From: JAFAZJ01 sp050183765 | GTDB taxonomy: Bacteria; Pseudomonadota; Alphaproteobacteria; Reyranellales; Reyranellaceae | Direction of reading: 5' to 3' | NCBI GenBank assembly: GCA_050183765.1 | Contig: JBFXAZ010000026.1 | Coordinates: forward strand, 1-53,796 | Length of the DNA stretch: 53,796 nt | Shown: piece by piece, positions 8,207-15,361 of the stretch | Layout: every line of letters begins with the position of its first letter | Numbering within the stretch: position 1 is the stretch's first letter | Position numbers and translations under genes: made by a program | Notes under the pieces: generated by a model | What the model was told of the DNA's origin: nothing | Seen by the model: the letters and a program-made list of their open reading frames with translations, nothing else | Databases searched by the model: none

Positions 8207-9712
8207 TTAGCGCCGGGGCTTCTTGGCCGGCGGGCGCAGCACGCGCGTGCGGCTGCTGGCGCCGACCAGCGGCGGGCGCGGCTTGACGGGCCTCGCCGCC
8301 TTCAGCCAGGCCGATACCGACGCGGCGTTCTCGTCGTGCATCGCGCGCACCGAGATGCCGTCGAGCCTCGGGTTCGCCTCGATCGCCTTGATGGTGTTGA
8401 GCAGCGCCTGGGCCATCAGGTCGCCCTTGATGGCGTAGCCGTGCGACGACAGGTGGATGTGGTCGGCGCCGGCCAGCTCGTAGGCGTACCAGACCAGCAT
8501 CGAATAGCGGCCGCCGGCGGCGCGGTACCAGTCGTAGAACAGGCAGTTGTTCTCCGCCGCGATGCGGCGCATCAGCACCGCGAAGTCCCAGCTCGCGGTG
8601 ATCGGGCGCAGGCGGAAATACATGTCCTGCGCCGAGGTCAGCATGATCAGCGCGTTGGGATGGGCGGCGCGCACCTTCTGGATGGTCGCGACCACCGTGC
8701 GCTCGAGATTGGGCGGCACCCTGTTGCGATAGACGATGTCGTTGGTGCCCCAGTCGAGGATCACGAGGTCCGGCGACAGCCAGCGCGACTGTTCGTCGAA
8801 ATAGGTCTGCTCCAGCAGGGCCGAGAAATTGGCGCCGCCGACCCCGAGATTGTGGTGCAGCACGCCGTGCCCCGTGTTCTCGATGTCGACGCCGTGCACC
8901 TCGAAGACCGCGTCCATCCAGCCGGGCGCGCGGATGTCGAAGACCAGCTCCGCGCCCAGCCGCGACACCTTGAAGTCGACGAAGGAGGTCGACGTGCCGC
9001 TCTTCGGCAGCGGCAGCTCGAGCTCCCACTGCCGGCCGCCCGACGTCAGCCGCACGCGGTAGCCCGCCGCCGTCACCAGGTAGAACAGCCGCACCTTCTT
9101 GGCGCCGGGCTCCGGCATGGTCTCGAACGTCAGCGTGAACGAGGCCGTGCGATCCGTGGTCTGCGCCACGAAACCCGAGACGCCGACGGGGATCTTCGGC
9201 GGGTTCTGGATGCTGTTGGCGGTCGCCCAGGTGCCGGTGAAGGACGAGGAGAAGTCGTTCTGCGAATAGGTCTTGGCGATCTTGTAGGGAAACACCATGC
9301 CGCGGCCGGCGCTGCCGCGCGCGAGCTGCAGCTTGTTGCGCAGCATCTCCGCCGTGCCGCCCTGCTGCAGCAGCGAGTCGCCGAAATGGGCGATGGTGAA
9401 GCGGCCGCTGCCCGCCGCCCGCCATTTCTGCAGCAGCTGGCGGCCCAGCGCCGCGCCGCTGAACTCGACCTGGTGGATCTCCTTGCCGTAGACCTCGCGC
9501 AGCGAGGCGACGTTGGGGCCGACGATGTCCTCGAGCGTGCGCCGCGCGAAGGGCGGCGCGCCGCCCGGCACCTGGCTGGCGGGACCCGAATCCGACAAGG
9601 TCTGGGTGCAGCCCGCCAGGCTCACCTGCAGGAACGGCAGGCCCAGCAGCACGCGGCAGGCGGACCGCCGGCTCAGCCCCGCGCTGAGCGCGATCGAACG
9701 GTCGGCCGGCAT
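8207..9712 (-). CDS. SGNH/GDSL-family esterase lipoprotein
   Basis: A 501-residue predicted lipoprotein. The lipobox is SLAGC (Cys35) after a hydrophobic stretch. The SGNH core has block I AHFGDSL (Ser113), the GxND block WGTND (321-325) and block V DHIHLSSHG (Asp417, His420). The long stretch 130-290 between blocks looks like an inserted beta domain. The family includes acetylesterases and acetyltransferases acting on polysaccharides. It starts 13 bp after the stop of the DHHW gene; the MBOAT gene lies upstream, all on one strand. The three likely form an operon that adds or trims acyl groups on an exported glycan. The basic C-terminus (RPPAKKPRR) is unusual. Confidence 0.85.
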   Translation of the reverse strand: MPADRSIALSAGLSRRSACRVLLGLPFLQVSLAGCTQTLSDSGPASQVPGGAPPFARRTLEDIVGPNVASLREVYGKEIHQVEFSGAALGRQLLQKWRAAGSGRFTIAHFGDSLLQQGGTAEMLRNKLQLARGSAGRGMVFPYKIAKTYSQNDFSSSFTGTWATANSIQNPPKIPVGVSGFVAQTTDRTASFTLTFETMPEPGAKKVRLFYLVTAAGYRVRLTSGGRQWELELPLPKSGTSTSFVDFKVSRLGAELVFDIRAPGWMDAVFEVHGVDIENTGHGVLHHNLGVGGANFSALLEQTYFDEQSRWLSPDLVILDWGTNDIVYRNRVPPNLERTVVATIQKVRAAHPNALIMLTSAQDMYFRLRPITASWDFAVLMRRIAAENNCLFYDWYRAAGGRYSMLVWYAYELAGADHIHLSSHGYAIKGDLMAQALLNTIKAIEANPRLDGISVRAMHDENAASVSAWLKAARPVKPRPPLVGASSRTRVLRPPAKKPRR

Positions 9713-9725
9713 CTCGGGCACCACG

Positions 9726-11876
9726 CTAGGGATAGGGACTGTCGAGGAAGAACGCGGCCTGTCGTGCGGTGAAGCTGCTGGCCACCACGAACGTGTTGTG
9801 CGCGAAGAGGACATCTTGGATTCCGTGCTCGCGGATCAGGTTCTTGATGTTGCCCTTATAGGAGCGGTAGTCGATGACGAACACCTCCTCGTAGTGGGCC
9901 GCGAGATAAGGCACGAAGGCGTTGCCGTATGAATCCTTGATGACGACGATGCGCCGGCCGTTCTTGACGTCACTGGTCACCTTCATCAGCGGAAAATCGC
10001 CGCCGAGGAACACGCCGTAGGCGTTGGCGCCGCGCGCGAACTCGACATAGAGCATGCCGGGCATGCCGGCGCGCGATCCGGACTGGTAGACCGAGACCGA
10101 GGTGTGGTTCGGGATCCGGTAGTACTCGACCTTGTCGCCCTTGGCCTTCAGCGCCGGGCTCATCGTGCGGTAGTACAGCGTGCCGAGGAAGCCGCCGATC
10201 TCGCCCTTCGACAGCGCCGACAGCGGCAGCGGCTTGAAGCGCGCGGCCTGGGCGAACGCCGTGTAGGCGTAGTAGGCGCCGAGCCCGGTCCAGTGGTGAT
10301 CGGTGTTGAAGTAGAGGTACTCGCGCTTGTGCTCGGCCAGCCGGTCGTAGGCGTGCACGGCGCGGACCGCCGGGTTGAGCTGGGCGTGGATGCCGTCGAT
10401 CAGCATCTTCTCCTTCATCACCCCGTGCGTGACCTTCTCGGGCAGGTAGAAATCCGAGCCGATCGGCGCCGCCATGAAATAGACGGTGACGCCGGGGCCG
10501 AGCTCGCGCTGGTAGCGGTTCACCGTCTGGATCACCGGCGCTGCCATCGCCGGCGTGCCGCCCATGAGCTGCAGCGCGCGGCCGCGATAGACGATGATCG
10601 CCGCAATCACCTGGTAGGGATCGCTCGGCGGGTTCAGCGCCACGTCAGCCGCGGCGGGCGGTGGCGGCGGAGTCGGTGCCGGCGCCGCTGCCGGCTTCGC
10701 GCTCGCGGGCGTTGGCGGCTTGGCCGGCGCCGGCGGTGCGGCGGCGACCGGCTTGGCTGGCCGGGGCGTCCCCTTCGTCGAGCGCGACGCCGCCGCCTTG
10801 GTCGGCACCTCCGAGCCCAGGCCCCAACGCCGCGCCGTGGCCGCCTTGACCGGCACCTCCGATGCCGGGGCCGGCAATCGTGCCACCGCCGCCCTGTCCG
10901 GCAATTCCGACGCCAGCGCCAGGGTCGGTTCGGCCGGCGGCGCGATCACGAACCGTTCGGGCCCGGGCGACTCGCCATCCGGCGGCGCTGCGGCGGGCTT
11001 GTCCGGGACCGACGCGGCGGCCACGGGCGTCGCGGCCACCGGCTTGTCGGGCACCGTCGCCACCATGACCGGCGGCTCGACCGGCTTGTCCGCTTCCAGA
11101 TCGACGACGAGCGGCGGTCCGATCGGCGTGTCGGACTCCAATGTCACCACCACCGGCTCCACAGCGGCCGGCTTGTCCGGCACCACCGGCGCCACGGCCG
11201 GGGGCTTGTCGGGCGCCGACGTCGCGACCGCCGGCGGTGCTTGCGGCCGATCGGGTTCGGGCGTCACCACCACCGACGGCGTGAGCGGCTTGTCCGGCTC
11301 CGATGTCGCGACCGCCGGCACCATCCGGGGCTTGTCGGGCTCGGACGTCGCCGTGGGCGGCGGCGCGGGCGCCGGCTTGTCGGACCCCGCCGCGACATCG
11401 TCGGGCGCGGCGGGCGGCGGCGTATCAGGGACAGGCGCCGCAGCCGCCAGCGGGACGGGCGGAGGCGTGTCAGGGACAGGCGAGGCCGCCGCCGGCGGTA
11501 CGGAAGGCGGCGCGTCCGGCGTCGGCGCGGGCGCATCGGGTGCCGGCGCCCCGAGGGGGCGGGTCCGGCGCGTGTCCGTGGTGAAGACCTGCACGTCGTC
11601 GTCGGCCCAGCCGCGGCGGGCGCGGATCTCGCCCGACAGCTCGGTCAGCGCGTAGCGGAAGGCGAAATTGTCGGCGACGAAGTCGTCGATCGCGCGGAAG
11701 TATTCCCGGGTGGTCAGCGCGCGCCAGCTGAACGCCGGCATCTGCGCCAGCTTGCGCTTCTCGCCTTGCGAGATCGCGCTGCGCTCGACGGCGAAGAACA
11801 GCACCCCGCCGGTCACGAGAAACAGCACGAAGAGGCCGACGTTGACGCGGCGCAGGGCGCTGAGGACGAAGGACAT
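9726..11876 (-). CDS. DHHW/AlgJ-like SGNH protein with giant Pro-rich insertion
   Basis: A 716-residue protein of the DHHW/AlgX-AlgJ type. One membrane helix (residues 12-32) anchors it, so the rest should be periplasmic. The N-terminal part (40-100) has FRAIDDFVADNFAFRYALTEL, typical of the family. The catalytic-like motifs are DHHW (526-529) and IKDSYGNAF (646-654). Residues about 101-410 are a Pro/Ala low-complexity insertion with repeated PDTP, PDKP and PDRP units every 14-24 residues; relatives I know lack such a segment. The gene starts 2 bp after the MBOAT stop, so translation is likely coupled. Family role: transfer of acetyl groups, delivered by the MBOAT protein, to an exopolysaccharide in the periplasm. 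Confidence 0.85.
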   Translation of the reverse strand: MSFVLSALRRVNVGLFVLFLVTGGVLFFAVERSAISQGEKRKLAQMPAFSWRALTTREYFRAIDDFVADNFAFRYALTELSGEIRARRGWADDDVQVFTTDTRRTRPLGAPAPDAPAPTPDAPPSVPPAAASPVPDTPPPVPLAAAAPVPDTPPPAAPDDVAAGSDKPAPAPPPTATSEPDKPRMVPAVATSEPDKPLTPSVVVTPEPDRPQAPPAVATSAPDKPPAVAPVVPDKPAAVEPVVVTLESDTPIGPPLVVDLEADKPVEPPVMVATVPDKPVAATPVAAASVPDKPAAAPPDGESPGPERFVIAPPAEPTLALASELPDRAAVARLPAPASEVPVKAATARRWGLGSEVPTKAAASRSTKGTPRPAKPVAAAPPAPAKPPTPASAKPAAAPAPTPPPPPAAADVALNPPSDPYQVIAAIIVYRGRALQLMGGTPAMAAPVIQTVNRYQRELGPGVTVYFMAAPIGSDFYLPEKVTHGVMKEKMLIDGIHAQLNPAVRAVHAYDRLAEHKREYLYFNTDHHWTGLGAYYAYTAFAQAARFKPLPLSALSKGEIGGFLGTLYYRTMSPALKAKGDKVEYYRIPNHTSVSVYQSGSRAGMPGMLYVEFARGANAYGVFLGGDFPLMKVTSDVKNGRRIVVIKDSYGNAFVPYLAAHYEEVFVIDYRSYKGNIKNLIREHGIQDVLFAHNTFVVASSFTARQAAFFLDSPYP

Positions 11877-11878
11877 GC

Positions 11879-13282
11879 TCAGAAGCGAAAGTAGATGAAT
11901 GGGTTGTAGGTCTGCCCGACCAGCAGGACGACGCTCGGGCACAGGAAAACCAGGTTCTGCATCACCTCGGCGCCCTTTTGTACACTAGCACCGCAGGTTC
12001 GCTGCAACCATCCGTCAAATGCGGTCGCGACCGGCGTGCACAGCACCAGCGCCACCATCAGCCACAGCGCGTTCGAGCGGAACGCGGCGCCCAGCTCGTA
12101 GCCGTAGAACGGCGCGTCGGTGGCGCCGAACAGGATCGTCAGGCAGCGCCACAGCTCGCCGAAATCGGTGAAGTAGAACAGCGCCCAGCCCAGCATGATG
12201 AAGAAGATCGCGTAGGCGTGGCGCACGACGCGCGGCATGCGCTCGAGCAATGTGGACAGCCCGTTCTTCTCGACCAGCAGGATGACGGCGAAGTACAGGC
12301 CCCAGATGACGAAGTTCCAGCTGGCGCCGTGCCACAGCCCGGTGAGCGCCCAGACCGCGAGGATGTTGAACGTGGCGTGCCGGCGGTTGCCGCCCAGCGG
12401 GATGTAGACGTAGTCGCGGAAGAAGCTGCCCATCGAGATGTGCCAGCGGCGCCAGAACTCGGTCAGCGACGTCGAGACGTAGGGATGGCGGAAGTTCTCG
12501 TGAAAATGGAAGCCGAACATCCGCCCGAGGCCGATCGCCATGTCGGAGTAGCCGGAGAAGTCGAAGTAGATCTGCAGGCTGAACATCAGCAGGCCGAACC
12601 ACTCGCCGCCGACCGTCGCGTCCTCCACTCCCTTGCCGAGGAACTGCCGGCACAGCTCGCCGGCGTTGTTGGCGATGAACACCTTCTTGAACAGCCCGCG
12701 GCAGAACCGGGTCACGCCCGAGCTGAAGTCCTCGATGCGGAACTGCCTGTTCTCGATCTCGTGCGCGACATGCGCGTAGCGCACGATCGGCCCGGCGACC
12801 AGGCGCGGAAAGCAGATCAGGAACAGCATGAAGTTCACGAGCCGGCGCTGGGCCCGCACCTCGCCGCGGTACACGTCGATCACGTAGGACAGCGCCTCGA
12901 ACGTGTAGAACGATATGCCCAGCGGCAGCAGGATGCCGGGCGGCGTGAAGCCCAGCCCGGTGACCTCGTTGACGGCGTCGACGATGAAGTCGGCGTACTT
13001 GAACGTGCCCAGCAGGCAGAGATTGACGGTGATCGAGCTCAGGACGCCCAGCCTGGCGAGGGCGGGACGATGGCGGAAACGCTCGATGAAGCGGCCGTTC
13101 AGGTAGTCCCAGATGGAGGAGGACACCAGCAGGACGACCCAGATCGGCTCGCCCCAGGCGTAGAAGATGACCGAGAAAAGAATCAGGACGACGTTGCGGG
13201 CGGTCTTCTGCGGAAAGGCGTAGTAGACGATCAGGCAGGCCGGCAGGAAGAAGAACAGGAAGGTCAGACTCGAAAAGACCAT
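11879..13282 (-). CDS. MBOAT-family O-acyltransferase (AlgI-like)
   Basis: A 467-residue multi-span inner-membrane acyltransferase. Motifs of the AlgI/PatA branch are FPRLVAGPIVRY (158-169), YFDFSGYSDMAIG (239-251), EFWRRWHISMGSFFRDYVYIPLGG with His281, and LTGLWHGASWNF with the invariant His318. These proteins move acetyl groups from cytoplasmic acetyl-CoA across the membrane for O-acetylation of alginate, peptidoglycan or other glycans. ATG 13282 has GGCAAGG upstream; an upstream start at 13354 would add a hydrophilic stretch not found in relatives. It heads the MBOAT-DHHW-SGNH cassette. The glycan acted on is unknown, since no polysaccharide synthase is in the window. Confidence 0.93.
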   Translation of the reverse strand: MVFSSLTFLFFFLPACLIVYYAFPQKTARNVVLILFSVIFYAWGEPIWVVLLVSSSIWDYLNGRFIERFRHRPALARLGVLSSITVNLCLLGTFKYADFIVDAVNEVTGLGFTPPGILLPLGISFYTFEALSYVIDVYRGEVRAQRRLVNFMLFLICFPRLVAGPIVRYAHVAHEIENRQFRIEDFSSGVTRFCRGLFKKVFIANNAGELCRQFLGKGVEDATVGGEWFGLLMFSLQIYFDFSGYSDMAIGLGRMFGFHFHENFRHPYVSTSLTEFWRRWHISMGSFFRDYVYIPLGGNRRHATFNILAVWALTGLWHGASWNFVIWGLYFAVILLVEKNGLSTLLERMPRVVRHAYAIFFIMLGWALFYFTDFGELWRCLTILFGATDAPFYGYELGAAFRSNALWLMVALVLCTPVATAFDGWLQRTCGASVQKGAEVMQNLVFLCPSVVLLVGQTYNPFIYFRF

Positions 13283-13810
13283 CCTTGCCGCCCCATTCTT
13301 GGGACTGCCTGGTACAGTCCGCTCCTCTCGTTTCAATGTACTGAGCGCCAGCACGCCAGATCAATAGGGGTGCCGGCTTCCGTCGAAAGCGTCCTGAGGG
13401 TCGGTGCGTTCGCATCGGCGCAACCATCTACACCGTCGGCGCCCACTGCTCGCGGCCGATCCGTGCCGAAAAATCGCAACCACGAAGGAAAATCCGCTGA
13501 GCCGGCAGCGCGGTGCGCTCAGCCGCCGTGGCCGTCGCGGTGCTGGCCGGCCTGCTGTACTGCGGCGCCGGCGTGGGCGTCGCCGTCGTGCGCGGGCTGA
13601 TCCCCGGCGCCTTCGCAGCCGAAGGCGCTGCCGAGACGCCGCTGGCGCGGGCCGACATTCCCTGGCTCGCCGGCGCGATCGTCGCAGGCCCGCCACGTGC
13701 ACGACGCGCACCACCAGCACACGCACGAGCCATCGGACCCGCCGGGCGAGCCGCACACCCACCCAGCACTAGGCGGGACAAGCGTCCGTCTCACCGCGAG
13801 CGGGGGGACG
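13283..13810. other. 528-bp region: MBOAT promoter and doubtful ORF
   Basis: No confident gene lies here. On the minus strand TTGATC (13359-13364), an 18-bp spacer and TACATT (13335-13340) form a moderate sigma-70-like promoter about 55 bp before the MBOAT start codon. On the plus strand an ORF with a GTG start at 13513 encodes a plausible membrane segment but then becomes Arg-rich (listed separately as a possible frameshifted gene). Confidence 0.35.
13513..13772 (+). pseudogene. Possible frameshifted small membrane protein with His-rich tail
   Basis: From GTG 13513 the frame reads a credible signal or membrane helix (AAVAVAVLAGLLYCGAGVGVAVV), then about 30 ordinary residues, and near 13690 turns Arg/Pro-rich and nonsensical. 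One of the other two frames reads a striking His-rich stretch (HVHDAHHQHTHEP, then PHTHPALGG) at 13694-13775. A single frameshift near 13690 would join them, but the joined frame has no stop before the DUF454 gene opposite. It could be a decayed metal-handling membrane protein or chance. There is no good ribosome-binding site. Confidence 0.22.
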
Positions 13811-14161
13811 TTACGACGGCCGCGTCCAGATCCAGCCGAGCACGGCAACGGCGATGGCGGCCGGCAGGAAGCGCCACGGGTCGCCGAGCGTCAGCCAGCC
13901 TCCGGCGGCGCTGATCGCCAGCAGCAGCGCGGCAGCGCGCTTGGCAGCAAGCGGGATGGCGCGGCGATCGCGCCAGGCGCGGATGGCCGGGCCGCTGCGC
14001 GGGTGCGCCAGCAGCCTCGCCTCCCATTCCGGGTGCGAGCGGGCGAAGAGGAAGGCGGCGAGCAGCAGGAAGGGCGTCGTCGGCAGCAGCGGCAGGAAGA
14101 TGCCGACGACACCGAGCAGCACCGAGAGCGCGCCGAGCGTGCGGTAGACGGCCTTCTTCAT
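13811..14161 (-). CDS. DUF454 (YbaN-like) inner-membrane protein
   Basis: A 116-residue membrane protein. The N-terminal signature LGALSVLLGVVGIFLPLLPTTPFLLLAAFLFARSHPEW is typical of DUF454/YbaN. Three to four hydrophobic helices end in AIAVAVLGWIW. Function is unknown; the conserved PLLPTTPF motif lies between the first helices. ATG 14161 gives the standard N-terminus (MKKAVYRTLG); an upstream start at 14254 overlaps prfB and adds Arg-rich residues not found in the family. It follows the prfB stop (14184) by 22 bp, so it may be read from the prfB transcript. Confidence 0.9.
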   Translation of the reverse strand: MKKAVYRTLGALSVLLGVVGIFLPLLPTTPFLLLAAFLFARSHPEWEARLLAHPRSGPAIRAWRDRRAIPLAAKRAAALLLAISAAGGWLTLGDPWRFLPAAIAVAVLGWIWTRPS

Positions 14162-14183
14162 CGATATCGTTGCTGAGCCGGGG

Positions 14184-15300
14184 CTACGCCGCCTTCTCGT
14201 CCTGGCCCAGCCTTGCGGCCAGTGACGCCGCCATGAACTCGTCGAGGTCACCATCGAGCACCTTCTGCGGATCGGTGCGTTCGACGTTGGTGCGCAGATC
14301 CTTCACCAGCTGATACGGCTGCAGCACGTAACTGCGGATCTGGTGGCCCCAGCCGATATCGGTCTTGGCCGCTTCCTGCGCCAGCTTCTCGGCCTCGCGC
14401 TTCTGCAGCTCGACCTCGTAGAGCCTGGCCTTCAGCATCTGCATCGCCTTGGCGCGGTTCTGGTGCTGGCTGCGCTCCTGCTGGCAGGCCACAGCGATGC
14501 CGGTGGGAAGATGCGTCAGGCGCACCGCGGAGTCGGTCTTGTTGACGTGCTGGCCGCCGGCGCCCGAGGCCCGGTAGGTATCGACGCGCAGATCCTTGTC
14601 GAGGATCTCGATCTCGATCGTGTCGTCGACTTCCGGGTAGACCCAGACCGAGGCGAAGCTGGTGTGGCGGCGCGCCTGGCCGTCGAAGGGCGATATGCGC
14701 ACCAGCCGGTGCACGCCGCTCTCGGTCTTCAGCCAGCCATAGGCGTTGGGCCCGTCGATCTTCATCGCGCAGGACTTGATGCCGGCCTCTTCGCCCGGGC
14801 TCTCCTCGAGATAGGTGACCTTGTAGCCGTGCTGCTGCGCCCAGCGCATGTACATGCGCGCCAGCATCTCGCCCCAGTCCTGCGCCTCGGTGCCGCCGGC
14901 GCCGGCATTGACCTCGAGATAGCAGTTGTTCGCGTCGGCCTCGCCCGAGAGCAGCGATTCCAGCCGCATCTTGCCGGCCTCGACGCCTAGCGCCTTGAGG
15001 TTGGCCTCGGCCTCGTCGATCAGCGCCTGGTCGCCCTCTTCCTGGGCGAGCTCGATCATCTCGACGTTGGACGCGGTCTCGCCCTCGATGCGCCGCACGC
15101 TGGCGACGGCCTTGTCGAGCCGGTCGCGCTCGCGCATCAGGCTCTGCGCGCGCTTGGCATCGTTCCAGAAATCGGGGGCTTCGGCGGCGGCGTTCAGCTC
15201 CGCCAGGCGGTCGACGGCGACGTCGAAGTCAAAGATGCCTCCTCAGCAGCCCGACCGACTGCTGAATCTCGGCGACAACCGCCTCGATCTCCGCGCGCAT
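14184..15300 (-). CDS. prfB: Peptide chain release factor 2, programmed +1 frameshift
   Basis: RF2 ends translation at UGA and UAA. The gene is split over two frames. ATG 15300 opens a 23-codon frame that ends at an in-frame TGA (15231-15229). A +1 slip on CTT then continues in the frame ending at 14184, giving a 371-residue protein, normal for RF2. The shift site is the classic one: AGGAGG (15243-15238), three bases, then CTT TGA C. Recognition motif SPF is in RISPFDGQARR; the catalytic GGQ is in GAGGQHVNKTDSAVRL. RF2 controls its own level because it reads this TGA. A caller that ignores the shift starts at ATG 15137 and loses 54 residues. It follows the PBP1A gene in the same direction. 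Confidence 0.95.
15228..15243 (-). promoter_or_regulatory. prfB programmed frameshift site
   Basis: Read on the minus strand: internal Shine-Dalgarno AGGAGG (15243-15238), CAT spacer, slippery CTT (15234-15232), stop TGA (15231-15229) and C (15228). Pairing of AGGAGG with 16S rRNA three bases before the P-site codon promotes the +1 slip. The layout equals that of E. coli prfB. Confidence 0.95.
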
Positions 15301-15327
15301 GACGCTGGTCCCTCTTCACGCCGATTT

Positions 15328-15354
15328 GTCGTCCTTCGCTGCGCTCAGGACGAC
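15328..15354. repeat. Hairpin between PBP1A and prfB
   Basis: Inverted repeat GTCGTCCT / AGGACGAC with an 11-nt loop (tcgctgcgctc), in the 61-bp gap between the PBP1A stop and the prfB start. The loop resembles the centre of the ATCCCGAGCG repeats elsewhere in the window, so it is probably a diverged member that also shapes read-through from PBP1A into prfB. Confidence 0.6.
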
Positions 15355-15361
15355 GGGGGGT

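Noticed and set aside
10104..11894. 596-codon plus-strand ORF opposite the DHHW gene, Arg/Gly-rich
   Set aside because: It is the antisense image of the Pro/Ala repeat; no start signal, and the DHHW protein is clearly the real product.
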